A stretch of 64,000 bases of DNA from Glebionis coronaria. Lineage: Eukaryota > Streptophyta > Magnoliopsida > Asterales > Asteraceae. The first letter of the stretch is position 1. The number at the start of each line of letters is the position of its first letter. The translations under genes were made by a program, and so were the position numbers. Shown one piece after another: positions 47,701-57,485 of the stretch. The stretch spans positions 34,120,255-34,184,254 of the forward strand of contig CM046877.1 of the NCBI GenBank assembly GCA_025667525.1, written 5' to 3'. The notes below the pieces were generated by a model. That model worked only from the letters and a program-made list of their open reading frames with translations. It was not told the DNA's origin and did no database searches.

Positions 47701-48609
47701 TTTGCCCCCAAGACGGATTGGAAGGATAGGTTACCACAAAACACTCCCAAAACACATATTCGATCACAAAGCATTAAGAACACAAATGTGGTTAAACCAG
47801 GGATGTATATATTGGCCACTAAACCCACACAAAACAAAGAAAGTCAATCACCTCAGACTTCTAGAAACACTAATAGACGTGTGTCTTTTACTACAGGAGT
47901 AGTCCCCACTGCTAGTGTTAGCCGGCCCCAGCTTAAGAGCACTCGCATGAATGAAAAGGTCTGGCAAAACAAAAGTCAAGGGAAGATGAAGGAAGTAGAA
48001 GACCATCCTAGGATTTTCAATGTTTCTAAGAATAAGACGTCTGTAATTGCGTGTAATGACGATTTGAATGATTCGACTTTGAATGCTATGAAAGTTAAGT
48101 TTGTTTGTGTGAAATGTGGAAAGTGTGCTAATGCTAATCATGCTATGTGTGTTTTGAATAATGCAAAAGGCGTAGAAACTAGAACTAAGAAGCAAACTGT
48201 GATGCCTATTAGTGCTAGAAAACCCAAACACAAAGTGAACCATTCTGGTGCAACCCCCCCTAAGAAAAGTATTGCATTAGACTCCACCACTAAGAACTCT
48301 AGAAGCAGAATTAGGGAATTATATGAGTCTGCTAGCAAGCCTTGGAAATGGTGGTTTGCTAATCAATGTCCTCCAGGATATAAATGGATGCCTAAGGTTA
48401 GGACAGAAAATGTGACTACGAGCGTTAGTGTGCCTCTAAGTGATGAAACTAGGGAAACTAATGAATCAGAAATCACAACTAACATGGAATCCAATTTAGC
48501 GAATGCTCCATCGTGTTCTAATTCTTCTGCAGGTGATCGAAATAATTCTCTTCATAATGGACTCCGGATGCAAGAAGCACATGACGGGGAATCTCAAGCT
48601 TCTAATTAA
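44770..48609 (+). CDS. Giant Gag of element D (1279 residues, N-domain detached)
   Basis: A long open frame. It starts with the rest of the copia Gag N-domain (VNVQFLQQLQPEWTRFV), then a Ser/Pro-rich linker. A canonical CCHC knuckle CYNCRGFRHLAREC lies at about 232-246, followed by an acidic region. A very long coiled-coil-prone stretch follows (about 380-600 and 750-960). A basic Asn/Thr-rich region leads to a second non-canonical finger CVKCGKCANANHAMC (about 1112-1126). The C-terminus has PWKWWF...GYKWMP, related to the W-x-P-T-G repeats of A, C and E. Usual copia Gag is 250-400 residues. It ends overlapping pol in another frame. Confidence 0.8.
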   Translation: MMNDMTRNNLQVSTMQVNVQFLQQLQPEWTRFVTLVKQQQKLDEVSYHKLFDILKLFQNEANELRAERVAKISNPLALVSTTQHYPDYHSRTSKTYSTQSSSPRSSIVSKSHVPTRSRGKEVARAPSPTPEQSSEEDSDEEIAQKDREFKQQMAFVMKQYKKIYKPTNNNLRTSSNSRNTHAQSPPRYDTRRRAEGPPKYDRQPKYDNQRVATVVGNRETVGTQVVKQSGIQCYNCRGFRHLARECRQPKRVKDYGYHKEKMLLCKKMEAGIKLSAEEGEMLDDTDDEISDQELEAHYSYMAKIHKVLNVTEDDNGPIFDTEPIDKVQHADEYNVFGDTHEHSELPTTITDTCMMETVDSNTKPDSSDMCNNEFEDDQHANEYDDEERVALANLIASLQKDVNENRKNQKQLKKANAALTQNFEECKAALIKSNETIDSYMVELLQKTNELEGYKSRVINVKKDDFENKYNEALALLTKEKRQFNVLLSDERQKTYLATTKVNELEQRLSMNTTDSAKILDEKKQEVETLKQDFKNRQSKDTEKVKDLIEQVDFLKKVVYNTHDSIQTVRMIAPRSFFKSQPSFATPKYLEQAQAANPHLYLDESEWTDNDCPVANIDSEETSLWDEESRSPVNKDFVKPYNYAYENSLYGLFTPQKQKSREELFLECKRKRIQWKKAFATKRKTNVFKYINYLPLDASKSKSRKILGFLKHHVNNVQSIVESDWEKRQKDKWKTEIPHDITVLVKELLIPNTKIIKEHVLEFENLIQSEMFDDFKYVESLEKEIDDLQNDKLEFSNEYDLLLEECLSKDILCVTLQSCADIDEYSDVACKYLDKIKECERLELELSKHKENVDKKAFELLQHKTDFLQKHCHSLELALQKDVGSFPHDNKLQEKLSQTFQEMNEHNLEIKGLKAQLQDRDRAIAELQKLIAKMCGKIVEPSVNKPVVRQPNAQKVTRPFVLGKPSVFSNYAFEKPAFAPKTDWKDRLPQNTPKTHIRSQSIKNTNVVKPGMYILATKPTQNKESQSPQTSRNTNRRVSFTTGVVPTASVSRPQLKSTRMNEKVWQNKSQGKMKEVEDHPRIFNVSKNKTSVIACNDDLNDSTLNAMKVKFVCVKCGKCANANHAMCVLNNAKGVETRTKKQTVMPISARKPKHKVNHSGATPPKKSIALDSTTKNSRSRIRELYESASKPWKWWFANQCPPGYKWMPKVRTENVTTSVSVPLSDETRETNESEITTNMESNLANAPSCSNSSAGDRNNSLHNGLRMQEAHDGESQASN

Positions 48610-49488
48610 CTTCGTGGAGAAGTTCCTGGGTACGGTCTGATTCGAAATGATCAATTTGCACCGATCCTAGGATATGGAGACTTGGTTCAGGGGAATATCA
48701 CTATCAAAAGGGTTTACTACGTCGAAGGGCTCAATCACAATCTTTTCTCAGTTGGTCAATTCTGTGATGCGGATTTGGAGGTTGCTTTTAGAAAGAAGAC
48801 ATGTTTTGTTCGTGATTATGATGGAAATGACTTACTTACCGGAACACGGGGTACTGATCTCTACACTATTTCACTACAAGACTCCACATCTTCAACTCCA
48901 ATCTGTTTCATGGCTAAAGCTTCAACGACTCAAGCTTGGTTATGGCATCAACGTTTATCTCATCTTAACTTTGACACCATCAACTTGCTTTCCAAGAAAG
49001 ATATTGTGCGAGGCCTTCCTAACTTGAAATTCATCAAAGATCATCTTTGTTCTTCTTGTGAGCTTTGTAAAGCTAAACGGAGTAGTTTCAAGACAAAGAC
49101 TACACCGAGCTCTAAAGGACGGTTAGATCTTCTTCATATAGATTTGTGTGGTCCCATGCGTGTTCAAAGTATCAATAATACGTTATGGTAATTGTCGATG
49201 ACTACTCAAGGTACACATAGACTCACTTCTTGAGATCCAAGGATGAAACACCCGATGTTCTCATCAGCTTCCTTAAAGTGATACAACGTAGTCTTCAAGC
49301 TCAAGTTAAAGTGGTTCGTACTGACAGAGGTACAAAATTTTTGAATTCAAAACTGAGAAATTATTTTGAAGCCGAAGGAATTGAACATGAAACATCTATT
49401 GCTCGAACACCCGAACAAAACGGCGTTGTTGAAAGACGAAACCGTACTTTAGTTGAGGCTGCTCGAACATTATTATCCGCTTCAAAAC
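48533..49488 (+). pseudogene. Copia Pol fragment of element D (protease to integrase core)
   Basis: Pol frame begins right after an AG at 48531-48532 with VIEIILFIMDSGCKKHMTG (protease DSG). A TGA follows after FLGTV, then a second frame (48682-49191) carries the GAG-pre-integrase block and the integrase zinc site (WLWHQRLSHLNF; CSSCELC) and IDLCGPM (first Asp). A small deletion near 49175 shifts frame. A third piece (49230-49488) has VVRTDRGTKF (second Asp) and [12 protein letters not shown] (Glu), then stops where E is inserted. RT and RNase H lie beyond E. Confidence 0.8.
49484..49488 (+). repeat. Presumed target duplication AAAAC, element E (one side)
   Basis: Five bases of D's integrase next to the LTR of E. 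The partner copy is beyond the right edge, so this is a prediction. Confidence 0.4.
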
Positions 49489-49788
49489 TGTAGAACAATG
49501 ATAATCTTGTGAAACAAGGGGGTTGATGTTTTTCTAGAGAGAGAAAGTTAGAGAGAGAAATGGAAGAAAACACATATATTAAAGTGAAAGAATAAAACAA
49601 CCAACACCTCTTTCCATGGTGGAAAGAGGTTTAAATACCCCAAGTCCTTAAAGGACTTGGGCTTCCGGCCCATGAACATGCTCATGGGTCGGGCTATGAA
49701 ATAAATACTACTTAACTTAACTACGAGCCTATAACTACATGGTTGGAGTGACCGAGACTTTCTAAATGCGTAAAACGTATTTCCAACA
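49489..49788 (-). repeat. 3' LTR of element E (300 bp)
   Basis: Sense TGTTGGAAATACG...ATTGTTCTACA; same family as 27947-28247. No primer site follows its end but a purine tract precedes its start, so it is the 3' copy. It carries the hairpin-TATA-hairpin block at 49607-49661. Confidence 0.9.
49607..49661 (-). promoter_or_regulatory. Hairpin-TATA-hairpin block in LTR of E
   Basis: Inverted repeats at 49607-49629 (CCTCTTTCCA stem) and 49639-49661 (perfect CCCAAGTCCTT / AAGGACTTGGG) flank GGTATTTAAACC. Confidence 0.6.
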
Positions 49789-49803
49789 ATCTCCCCCAAA
49801 GGG
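49789..49803 (-). promoter_or_regulatory. Polypurine tract of element E
   Basis: Sense CCCTTTGGGGGAGAT ends directly at the TGTTGG of the 3' LTR. Confidence 0.85.
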
Positions 49804-50136
49804 AGGTCACTCCAAGTTTACAAAGTCCTAATCTAGCATGTTAGATTCTGTTCTTGAGCTCGTAGTCTTCTTTTCTTTCTTTTTCTTTTCTTTTGTGAAT
49901 ATGTATTGAATGATATCAGCCTTTTTGCTTGGAACATGTTCTTTTGGCCTTTCACGTGCGATCTTTGCCTTTCTTGTGAATTTGCCTTCTCGTGACTCCA
50001 TGTTCCACACACTTATGTCTTTTTGTTGAATTCTCGAAAGTTTCAGAGTTTGGTACAGCGGAAGACTTTATCTTGTACTTTCTTGAATTTTTGTTAAACT
50101 TTGATGCAGAAAGACATAAGCATGTGGGAATGACTT

Positions 50137-50251
50137 CTACAGGTACACCGCAACACCACCGTCTTCACTGGTATTCAGCAACGCCACCGTCTTCAACAGG
50201 TACACAGCAACGCCACCGTCTTTGACAGGTACACAGCAACGACACGAATAA
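50137..50251 (-). repeat. About four 27-bp tandem units
   Basis: Unit close to CAGCAACGCCACCGTCTT plus ACAGGTACA on the plus strand. Confidence 0.8.
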
Positions 50252-50483
50252 AATGGCTTTGAACATTTTATTCTAATTCGGTAGCATTTTACCTCCGGTC
50301 GGTGAAGACCGTTGAACGATATTAGATATCGTACCCGTGACGGATAGTTTCAATTAAGTAACTTCCTGACAGGATTTCGCGGGTAAACCCGTTCTCTTTA
50401 TTCGACCGTCCAAAGCTGACTGCGAACATAAAGAGTGAATCACTTGGATAAATTATCCTTGTGATTAAAAGCCGTCAATTCAT

Positions 50484-50885
50484 GAAACCTGGAACAAGTG
50501 AATCTCAATTAAGATTTTCACCATCGTTGCTTTCCAGTTGTCACGAGCTTAATTCATAAAGAATCTTGCACATCACCTACCAAGTGCTGTTTGATGTTGA
50601 CACTAGAAGGATTTCCACTCGTCACTGTGGTCAATAAAGAGTCACTCTGAGTGTTCTGGCAAGATCATATGATAATGCGAAGAGGCCTGGAACGAGTTTA
50701 AGTTCAATTAAGAATTAAACCACTGTTACCTTCCAGTTTTTCACAAGATTGATTCTAAAAGAATCGCACGTGTAACCTACCATGAGCTTGTTTGATGTTG
50801 GCTCAAGCAGGATTTCCATCTTCATTGTAATACTTACGTATTACTCGGATGTTCTGGCAATATTACAGGAATATTGCGTAGGACT
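50484..50885 (-). repeat. Diverged 200-bp tandem duplication
   Basis: 50484-50683 and 50684-50885 share order and words: CCTGGAAC, TTCCAGTT, AAAGAATC, CACCTACCA / AACCTACCA, TTTGATGTTG, AGGATTTCCA and GTTCTGGCAA. Confidence 0.7.
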
Positions 50886-52047
50886 CATGAAAATCTCTTA
50901 CTTTTCACAGTGTGTGAGAAAGCAAGGAATAAATGAAAAGTGTCCTAATGAGACTTTTGATGATCTCTTGGCTCTAGACTCGATTGTGCGTTTTGATTTA
51001 GTGAGCGATGGCTGGAGAGGAGTGCCACCTTTTCAATACCAGTCTATTCGGAGTGAATAAACCAATAGATAACGTGTTGATCTCCGTGTGATTAAAACAA
51101 ATACCTTTTGAGAGATATTTGAGTTGGCTGGGAAGGGTTGTGCATTGCATCACTGGGTCCATGATGTCTTTCTTCAATACCGAGAATCATTAGCAAAAAT
51201 GACCTCAATAGCATATGTATTGACCCGGTTTCTGCCTAAAGTTGTAAGGAGGGCTTCTTTCTTTACACCCTTTATCTTTACAATTCTTTTTCATTCTTCA
51301 ACCCCTTCAATGCTTACCAATACGTCATCACTAGCACCTTGTTGTGATTGTTCCAGTGCTAGCTTAAGTACTTGGTCGGCATTCAGCTACGTTCACATTC
51401 TTTCTCCATCTTTCCTAGGACTTCTAATTCTATCTAGGGAATTGTCCTTGGGAAGATTCCATCGGCTCTGATGAATCATTGGACTAAACCTATTCCTACC
51501 ACCCTTTTGTCACCACATCCGTCGTGAATTAAGCGTGTTTTGGGAAGGAATTGCCACCATGAAAAATCATTGAAAAATCACCTAAGGTACTTGTGATATT
51601 AAAATCAAAAGTTTTGTACCTTAGGTGTTTTGTTCATCAAAAACGCTCCCCCTTAACATGTGCTTGACACATATTAAGTTGGATTCTCGTTAAGTCTTTT
51701 TCATCTTTTAGCCAAGTATTACTTAAGTTTCCTTAAACCCATTTTCTCCCCTTATCCAAAATGTTAACCATTAATATTTGGGATATTGAATGGATTAACC
51801 GGTCTTTGGGTAAAAATGAAATTGATGTTTGGCCATAGAACATGTTAATGCTCCCCCTTAATTAAATAAGGGATGGTTGTAGTGCTTTAGTATGATGTAT
51901 TTTGAAAGATTTAGAATCTCGTGAGAAATTCTTGAAAAATTATCATACCTTAACACTACAACAAGCCACAAAAGTTGATAAAGTAAAAAGATAACATATT
52001 CACAATAATGTACATATGGAGTTGACCTGTAATGAGACGAACCTAAA

Positions 52048-55000
52048 TTAATTGGTTCGTTCCGTAAGCCGATGGTGAGCTCCATATGGTCGTCCACCGA
52101 CGAATCGTTCTATGCTTCGTAGCAATCGGCGCTTCCTTAGCACTTCCTCAATTTTCCTGATTGCATACGAAGATCCTTTTCGGCACTGGGCTGTCCAGGT
52201 GTATGTGACCGCCGGAAGAGGTAAGTTGGAATTAAGAACCGACAAATCATCTCGAACATTCTTTAGCGTTCCATCACTGAATTTGTGCAGTTCGGAGAAT
52301 CGCATGTATTGCATGACGCCAGTCTGGTTCGGATAAAAGATTCCTGCTTCCGGCTTGGTAGTTCCCATGTAGACCTTCTTGTCCTTGTGGAAGTTACTAA
52401 GTGGAGTCGTATGGGGACGTTGCAGGTTTAACTTCTTCTGATAGCTTTCTACCCCAAGTTGAAAATCTTCCACCCGGTGTTGAATGACAATTTTCCTGGC
52501 ATATTGACGAAAGTTTGAACTCAAGGCTATGACAATATCAGGTGATAGATGATCAACTTTCTCTTGAGCCAAAAGCAGCAATAGATCTTCTATGTCTTCG
52601 AGTTGAAGGTACTGGAGATCACTTTCGTCAATGCGGAATTCTTTCTCATCGGTACGTTTGAGCAAGATTACATTTAAGTAATCGTAACCGAAAACCGTCT
52701 GAGTAGTTTCCCCAAGGATACTTTTGATTCTGTGAGATGAGACGATAGAAGCACCTCTCTTAGGACGATGGAAGTGATTATAGGCTAACTTCTTCTTTTT
52801 GTCCCAGTGAGATATGCCAAGTGAAGCATAGGTGTCATAAAATTTGAGCAGCTTCTTTCTCCAGATTGAGTCAGGCACTTTGTCTTCTATCCAAGGAACA
52901 TTCTCCAAATTGACAGCCTTGAGCATTGTTAGTGACGTGGCATACTTCTTTGCTCCATTTTCAAGGTATTCAAGATCGTGAGAGACAAAATGCTCGATTG
53001 GGATAGTGGCAGAACTAGCGATGACCGTTGGTGTAAGAGGTTGCAATACGGGAGTTTGAATTCCTGTAGTTGTCGCTCTCATTGCTTTGGTAAGCTCATT
53101 TAGGTGATATTCTGCTTCATTGTGGGTGATCTTTAATGTATCAAAGAAGTCCACATTTGCAGCTGCCATTTTGATCAGATCCGGGGTCATCGTTGGTTTC
53201 CCATGAGAGTACCTTAGAAAAGCCGAGAAGTCGATAGGGTTGTTGAGGAATTGAGTCATCTCCATTACAGTTGCAGTGTCAAATGGATGATGTGGTGCTG
53301 CGTTTGTTAGCCAAAGTTGTTCTTGTATCGTATCATCAATGATAATAGATTCAGCAAATGTCGGTTCTGGAACATGTAGATCTTCAACTTCCATGTCATC
53401 ATCATGCTGAGCTGTAGAGGATGTGGAAGGTTGAGTTTGCGTCACCGGTATATCATCGTGATGTTCTTCGTCAAGCATTGTGTCTGTCGGTTCTTCTGCT
53501 TGCATGTATTCTACAGTCTCAATATGAGAAGCAGTAGTGAATTCTTGTGCAGTAGATATACCTGAAGCAGCCTGCTGAGTTTCTGATACTATTGTCTCCA
53601 GTGGCTTATCTGTGGTGTCAGCAACCGTTTCTGCAATGTCCTCGAGACCTTTCTCGGTGGCCGTTTCATTGTCATTCTTGTTTGTCTCGTCGGCATTTGT
53701 ACCAGTGTTGTCATTCTTATCACCCTTGCTGACTTCATTACCCTTGTCATTATCGTCATCGTCATCCTGGTCATCATCTGTATCCTCGTCCTCGTCCTTA
53801 TCAACATTCTTATCCTTTCCTTGTTCATCCTCTTTATCCTCCTCATCTCCTTCCTCATCCTCATCCTTATTCTCATCATTCTTTTCACCATGTTCCTCGT
53901 CATCTTCCTCTTCTAACACATTCTCATCATCAGACTCAGAGTCGGTAGTGTCTGCAGGATTCTCTTCATCAATTGCGTAGTTGAGATATTGCAGAACTTT
54001 GCGTTTGTATTTTGATTTATGAGCTCCCAAATCTAGCAGACGTTTCTGAAGCAATGTCATGATTTGAAGAGTAGATAGACCATTACCGACCAGATGTGGT
54101 AATTGTTGATCAACATAGGACTTGACTTCGCGTTGAATGATCGCGGTCATCTGCTCGTCAATTGACCCGAGAAAAGCAGCGTTTTCTTTATCCCGAGTTT
54201 TCTTCTCTTTACGAAATGCTTTATGTTGTTCTTTGAGCTTTGACACTTTGTCTGATAGTTTTTGAAGAATGGGCTCATCAGAATGCGGTTCCTTTGGAGG
54301 AGTAGCAAACTTTTCTGTCAACGTAGCTATTTGGGTAGCTTGAGCCTCTAGTTGTTGTTGAAGAGACAGAATCAACGGATCATTGATTGTGAGAAAAGGA
54401 TTTGATGTAGAGGAAACTTGTGGTTCTGTTGGTGGAGGTGTAACCAAAACCGTTAAAGTGGTCGTGGATGATACTGGTTGTACTGGGATAGGTGATGTTG
54501 TCGATGCAGTGGTTAGGACGGTGGTTAATACAGGTTGTTCAACTGTAGATGCCGGTGTAGATTCCGTGGTAATGGTGGTGGTTGATACTTGTTGTTCAAC
54601 AGTTGCAGGTGTGATGGTGGTGGTCGGGACCTCACTGATAATTGGGGTTGAAAGTAGGGAAGTGTTGGTCGATGTAATAGTGGTTATAGGGACATCCACC
54701 ATTTGTTCGTTTGTTGACGGATCAGTGTTGGTGACCTCAACACCCTCCCCTTCGAAATTAAGATATTTCAACACATCATCAGAATTTGAAGTAGACTTAC
54801 TTTGAAGTTGTGTGTCTGGAATGAAAGTTGCATGAGCATCTTCATTTAGTACCATGTGAGTCGGTTCAGGCAGAGATGTGGTGATATTTGCATCCCGATA
54901 CATCATACTTGTATCTGTGTCAGCACTGCTCTCACGGTCTTCACTTGGTTCCCGACTTTCAAGTTGAAAGGTATCAGTATCTTCATACTCAGCTTCATAA

Positions 55001-56298
55001 GTATCTTCTTCGTCGAAGAATTCCGTATCATCATCAGGATTACCGAAATCTTCTAAGTCATCAAATACCCTTGAGCCTGATCCACCAAAGGCTTCCTGTC
55101 GACTTTGTTGAAGAATAATACGAAGTCTTTTTTCTTCAGAAAGTTGTTGTTGAACAGGATCATTTTGAGCAACACTTGCCTCTTTGCCTTTAGCTTTCCT
55201 TGCTTTCTTAGGCCTGCGGAGTGGTACTTCTTCTTCTTGTTCATCTTCTGTGTGGATCAGCTCATCTTCATCATCTTCATCAACAATTTGCATTTTTCCT
55301 GAGCGTTTATCTTTAGGAGCAGCTGGTTGACGCTGTGACACTCGTTTCTTGCGTTTACCTTTTTGTTTCTCTGATGGTGGTAAATTTGCCCGCTTGAATT
55401 GTGCGTCGATGTCACGAAGCATTTCTTGGTATTTATCACTCTCCTTGATTCCATCATTAATCATCGTGTCAGGTACTAGTGCAGGAAGTAATGCATACTT
55501 TGTGGAATTTGTGTCTGCATTCATTGAGAGAATCACATAATCATCATCTTTCGTGTGATAAAAGAACTTCCCGCGAGTGTCAATGGTTGGGTCATTCTTC
55601 ATAAAATAGTGGATAATGAGCTTGGTGAATCTCGGGAATGGGAGATGCACGGATTTCTTCTTCGTTCCAGTAATTTGATAGCAAAATTCTTGCCAGAGAA
55701 GAAGTGCATAATCGACTTTTGATGCAGTATACAATCCCCAAAATAAGTGAGCCTGTGGTGGTCTCATTGCATCGGTTCCCCTAGTTTTACCAGTGAGACA
55801 CTTGACGATGATGGTGATAATTGCTTTCCAGGGTTGCCCTATGTGTGAAGTGTTAAATTGTGATGGACTGTTAATTGCACCCTCATAATTCATGGCACGA
55901 ATAACTCGAAGCACTTCATCATTCTTTGGGTTAGGCACAAATTGTTCCCCTTGTGCCAACCTAGGGAGCTTAAACAATTTCCTAAAAATGCTCAAGTTGA
56001 GTACCCTTGGTGTTTTGTTCAGTTCGAAAGATATGATCTTGTTAGCGAAAGATGCAGTATTCCAGAATTCATGGATGTAGACTTCGGGGACAGATGCGGT
56101 ACGTCTGAGTGTGTCGCTGATGGGTGATATGTCTAGGATATCCGTGGCAATTTTGAAGGCAGGTAAAAGCGGATCAAAATCATCTTGCAACCTAGTGTTG
56201 TTCTCGGCATATGGGAGCCTATGACTGAGTGGGACAAGTTCAAGATCACGGATTCGTTGTTCTTCCTCGGTGATTGACATTTCCTGCTTTGATGACAT
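52048..56298 (-). CDS. ORF3 of giant copia element (accessory protein after pol)
   Basis: About 1416 residues from the ATG at 56298 (MSSKQE; next ATG 56280, MSITEE, is shared with copy A; the open frame reaches 56322 but begins there with GTG). Parts in order: compact N-domain to about 290 (VYIHEFWNT, LNLSIFRKLFKLPR, MRPPQAHLFWGLYTA, LPFPRFTKLIIHYF); basic Lys/Arg patch about 310-340, a possible nuclear signal; acidic and Ser/Thr-rich linker to 640; coiled coil about 640-705; long Asp/Glu tract about 785-870; C-terminal domain about 1050-1416 ending FRQYARKIVIQ, QLGVESYQKKLNL, LHKFSDGTL and RSIERFVGGRP. No signal peptide or membrane segment is seen, so an envelope role is not supported. This kind of protein recurs as hypothetical protein in Asteraceae repeats; function unknown. 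Confidence 0.8.
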   Translation of the reverse strand: MSSKQEMSITEEEQRIRDLELVPLSHRLPYAENNTRLQDDFDPLLPAFKIATDILDISPISDTLRRTASVPEVYIHEFWNTASFANKIISFELNKTPRVLNLSIFRKLFKLPRLAQGEQFVPNPKNDEVLRVIRAMNYEGAINSPSQFNTSHIGQPWKAIITIIVKCLTGKTRGTDAMRPPQAHLFWGLYTASKVDYALLLWQEFCYQITGTKKKSVHLPFPRFTKLIIHYFMKNDPTIDTRGKFFYHTKDDDYVILSMNADTNSTKYALLPALVPDTMINDGIKESDKYQEMLRDIDAQFKRANLPPSEKQKGKRKKRVSQRQPAAPKDKRSGKMQIVDEDDEDELIHTEDEQEEEVPLRRPKKARKAKGKEASVAQNDPVQQQLSEEKRLRIILQQSRQEAFGGSGSRVFDDLEDFGNPDDDTEFFDEEDTYEAEYEDTDTFQLESREPSEDRESSADTDTSMMYRDANITTSLPEPTHMVLNEDAHATFIPDTQLQSKSTSNSDDVLKYLNFEGEGVEVTNTDPSTNEQMVDVPITTITSTNTSLLSTPIISEVPTTTITPATVEQQVSTTTITTESTPASTVEQPVLTTVLTTASTTSPIPVQPVSSTTTLTVLVTPPPTEPQVSSTSNPFLTINDPLILSLQQQLEAQATQIATLTEKFATPPKEPHSDEPILQKLSDKVSKLKEQHKAFRKEKKTRDKENAAFLGSIDEQMTAIIQREVKSYVDQQLPHLVGNGLSTLQIMTLLQKRLLDLGAHKSKYKRKVLQYLNYAIDEENPADTTDSESDDENVLEEEDDEEHGEKNDENKDEDEEGDEEDKEDEQGKDKNVDKDEDEDTDDDQDDDDDNDKGNEVSKGDKNDNTGTNADETNKNDNETATEKGLEDIAETVADTTDKPLETIVSETQQAASGISTAQEFTTASHIETVEYMQAEEPTDTMLDEEHHDDIPVTQTQPSTSSTAQHDDDMEVEDLHVPEPTFAESIIIDDTIQEQLWLTNAAPHHPFDTATVMEMTQFLNNPIDFSAFLRYSHGKPTMTPDLIKMAAANVDFFDTLKITHNEAEYHLNELTKAMRATTTGIQTPVLQPLTPTVIASSATIPIEHFVSHDLEYLENGAKKYATSLTMLKAVNLENVPWIEDKVPDSIWRKKLLKFYDTYASLGISHWDKKKKLAYNHFHRPKRGASIVSSHRIKSILGETTQTVFGYDYLNVILLKRTDEKEFRIDESDLQYLQLEDIEDLLLLLAQEKVDHLSPDIVIALSSNFRQYARKIVIQHRVEDFQLGVESYQKKLNLQRPHTTPLSNFHKDKKVYMGTTKPEAGIFYPNQTGVMQYMRFSELHKFSDGTLKNVRDDLSVLNSNLPLPAVTYTWTAQCRKGSSYAIRKIEEVLRKRRLLRSIERFVGGRPYGAHHRLTERTN

Positions 56299-56497
56299 AT
56301 TCACAAATGATATATACAACACATGTAGATATATTCAATCAATGCCAAATTTAAACACAGGAAAAATATCATTACACTTATTACCACAACATTCACACAT
56401 ACATCAGATGAACAAGGTCTTTACATATAGCAATGCACTTAGGAAAATAGCATGAATGCCAGTGATAATTTTATTCTAAGGAGAAACTGTCCTAGCC
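56299..56497 (-). other. Gap between small ORF and ORF3 in element E
   Basis: AT-rich. It begins (sense) with TTGTAAGAAC, a possible 5' splice site at the end of the small ORF, and ends before an AG just upstream of MSITEE. Confidence 0.35.
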
Positions 56498-56779
56498 TTA
56501 GTTCTTACAATATTTGGATTTCTTGGTGGTCATGACCAAAACCTCAACAGGTTTTGGGTTGATTTCAACCAAAACTTCAGTGGGTTTTGATTTAGTTTCA
56601 ACCACTACCTCAGTAGGTTTGGGTTTGATGTCTACTAACACCTCAGTAGGTCTTGGTTTGATTTCAACCAAAACTTCAGTGGGTTTTGATTTAGTTTCAA
56701 CCACTACGTCAGGAATTGTAGGATTACCCTCAATCCAAATGATAGTGGGCTTGAACAAAGATGAAGCTTTGTCTGCCAT
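56498..56779 (-). CDS. Small repeat-peptide ORF between pol and ORF3
   Basis: 93 residues from the ATG at 56779: MADKASSLFKPTIIW, then five 12-residue repeats of the pattern KPTEVLVEIKPR (about 30-85), then VMTTKKSKYCKN. The copy in A is shorter but starts the same. The start is preceded by TTTATGTTTCCAG and then GCCATGG, a good plant 3' splice site also present in A, so this may be an internal exon of a spliced ORF3 message. Alternating charged and hydrophobic repeats; no known family. Confidence 0.5.
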   Translation of the reverse strand: MADKASSLFKPTIIWIEGNPTIPDVVVETKSKPTEVLVEIKPRPTEVLVDIKPKPTEVVVETKSKPTEVLVEINPKPVEVLVMTTKKSKYCKN

Positions 56780-57049
56780 GGCCTGGAAACATAAACCCAA
56801 GATATTGAGTAAGTAATTTGTATCTCTTTTGTTTACATCGGAATCAACTTATTAACTAAGATGAACTTTTGTAATAAGAAACCGTTCAAGTATTCTTATG
56901 AGATAAAAATTGGCTTATTTCAACAACACTTGGTTTCGTTTAAATGGCCCTAAAGAACTTAAAGCTAAAGAAAGATTAGTGCAATCTAGGCGAAACTCAT
57001 GGTATATCCTAAGGCAATAGCATAAGAATAAAGGACCAAAATTCCATCG

Positions 57050-57485
57050 TAATGTAGCAAATTATCAAAATCCTAGCCATACCATCGCAATGAAACATTC
57101 ATCGTAATCCTAATGAAATCCTATCGCAATATCTAAGGCTATCGCAATATGTGCATTTCCATCGGAATAACTGAATAATCATCGCAATATACCCTATCGC
57201 AATACATAGTGCGGAACCATCGCAATGTCACATCGGAATGTGCCATCGCAACATTCCATCGCAATGAATCAACGAAAGTCCATCGCAATGAGCCTGTCGC
57301 AACAAACCATCGGAATGATTCGTCGCAACAACCCATCGCAATAGAACCATCGCAATGACTCATCGCAATGAGTATCGCAATGAGTCATCGTAATAACTCA
57401 TCGCAATGCCCATCGCAACGAATCATCGAAATGACTCATCGCAATGATGTCATCGCAAAGCAGTATCGCAATCTGCATCGAAATC
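57050..57485 (-). repeat. Degenerate CATCGCAATG repeats in spacer of E
   Basis: About 30 copies of ATCGCAATG / ATCGGAATG words, often 13 bp apart, less regular than in A. Confidence 0.75.

Larger units (their letters stand above)
42888..49488 (+). mobile_element. Copia element D (5' part), interrupted by E
   Basis: Plus-strand copia element: LTR 42888-43275, primer site 43278-43291, leader with 39-bp repeats, gag (44242-48609) and pol up to the integrase, where element E is inserted at 49488. The LTR is the same family as in C. Gag and pol carry a frameshift and stops. The rest of D should reappear to the right of the window. Confidence 0.9.
49804..52047 (-). other. 3' tail of element E after ORF3
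   Basis: 2.2 kb with no supported gene; short open frames on both strands do not look like proteins. It contains a 27-bp tandem repeat (50137-50251) and a 200-bp tandem duplication (50484-50885). Confidence 0.6.

Noticed and set aside
50782..51060. Plus-strand 92-codon frame in the tail of E
   Set aside because: Partly inside a diverged tandem duplication and unlike any protein; no match in the other unit.
53612..53980. Plus-strand Ser-rich open frame
   Set aside because: Antisense shadow of the Asp/Glu-rich tract of ORF3.
52048..56298. ORF3 as a viral-type envelope
   Set aside because: No signal peptide, membrane segment or cleavage motif seen; the protein is charged and partly disordered.
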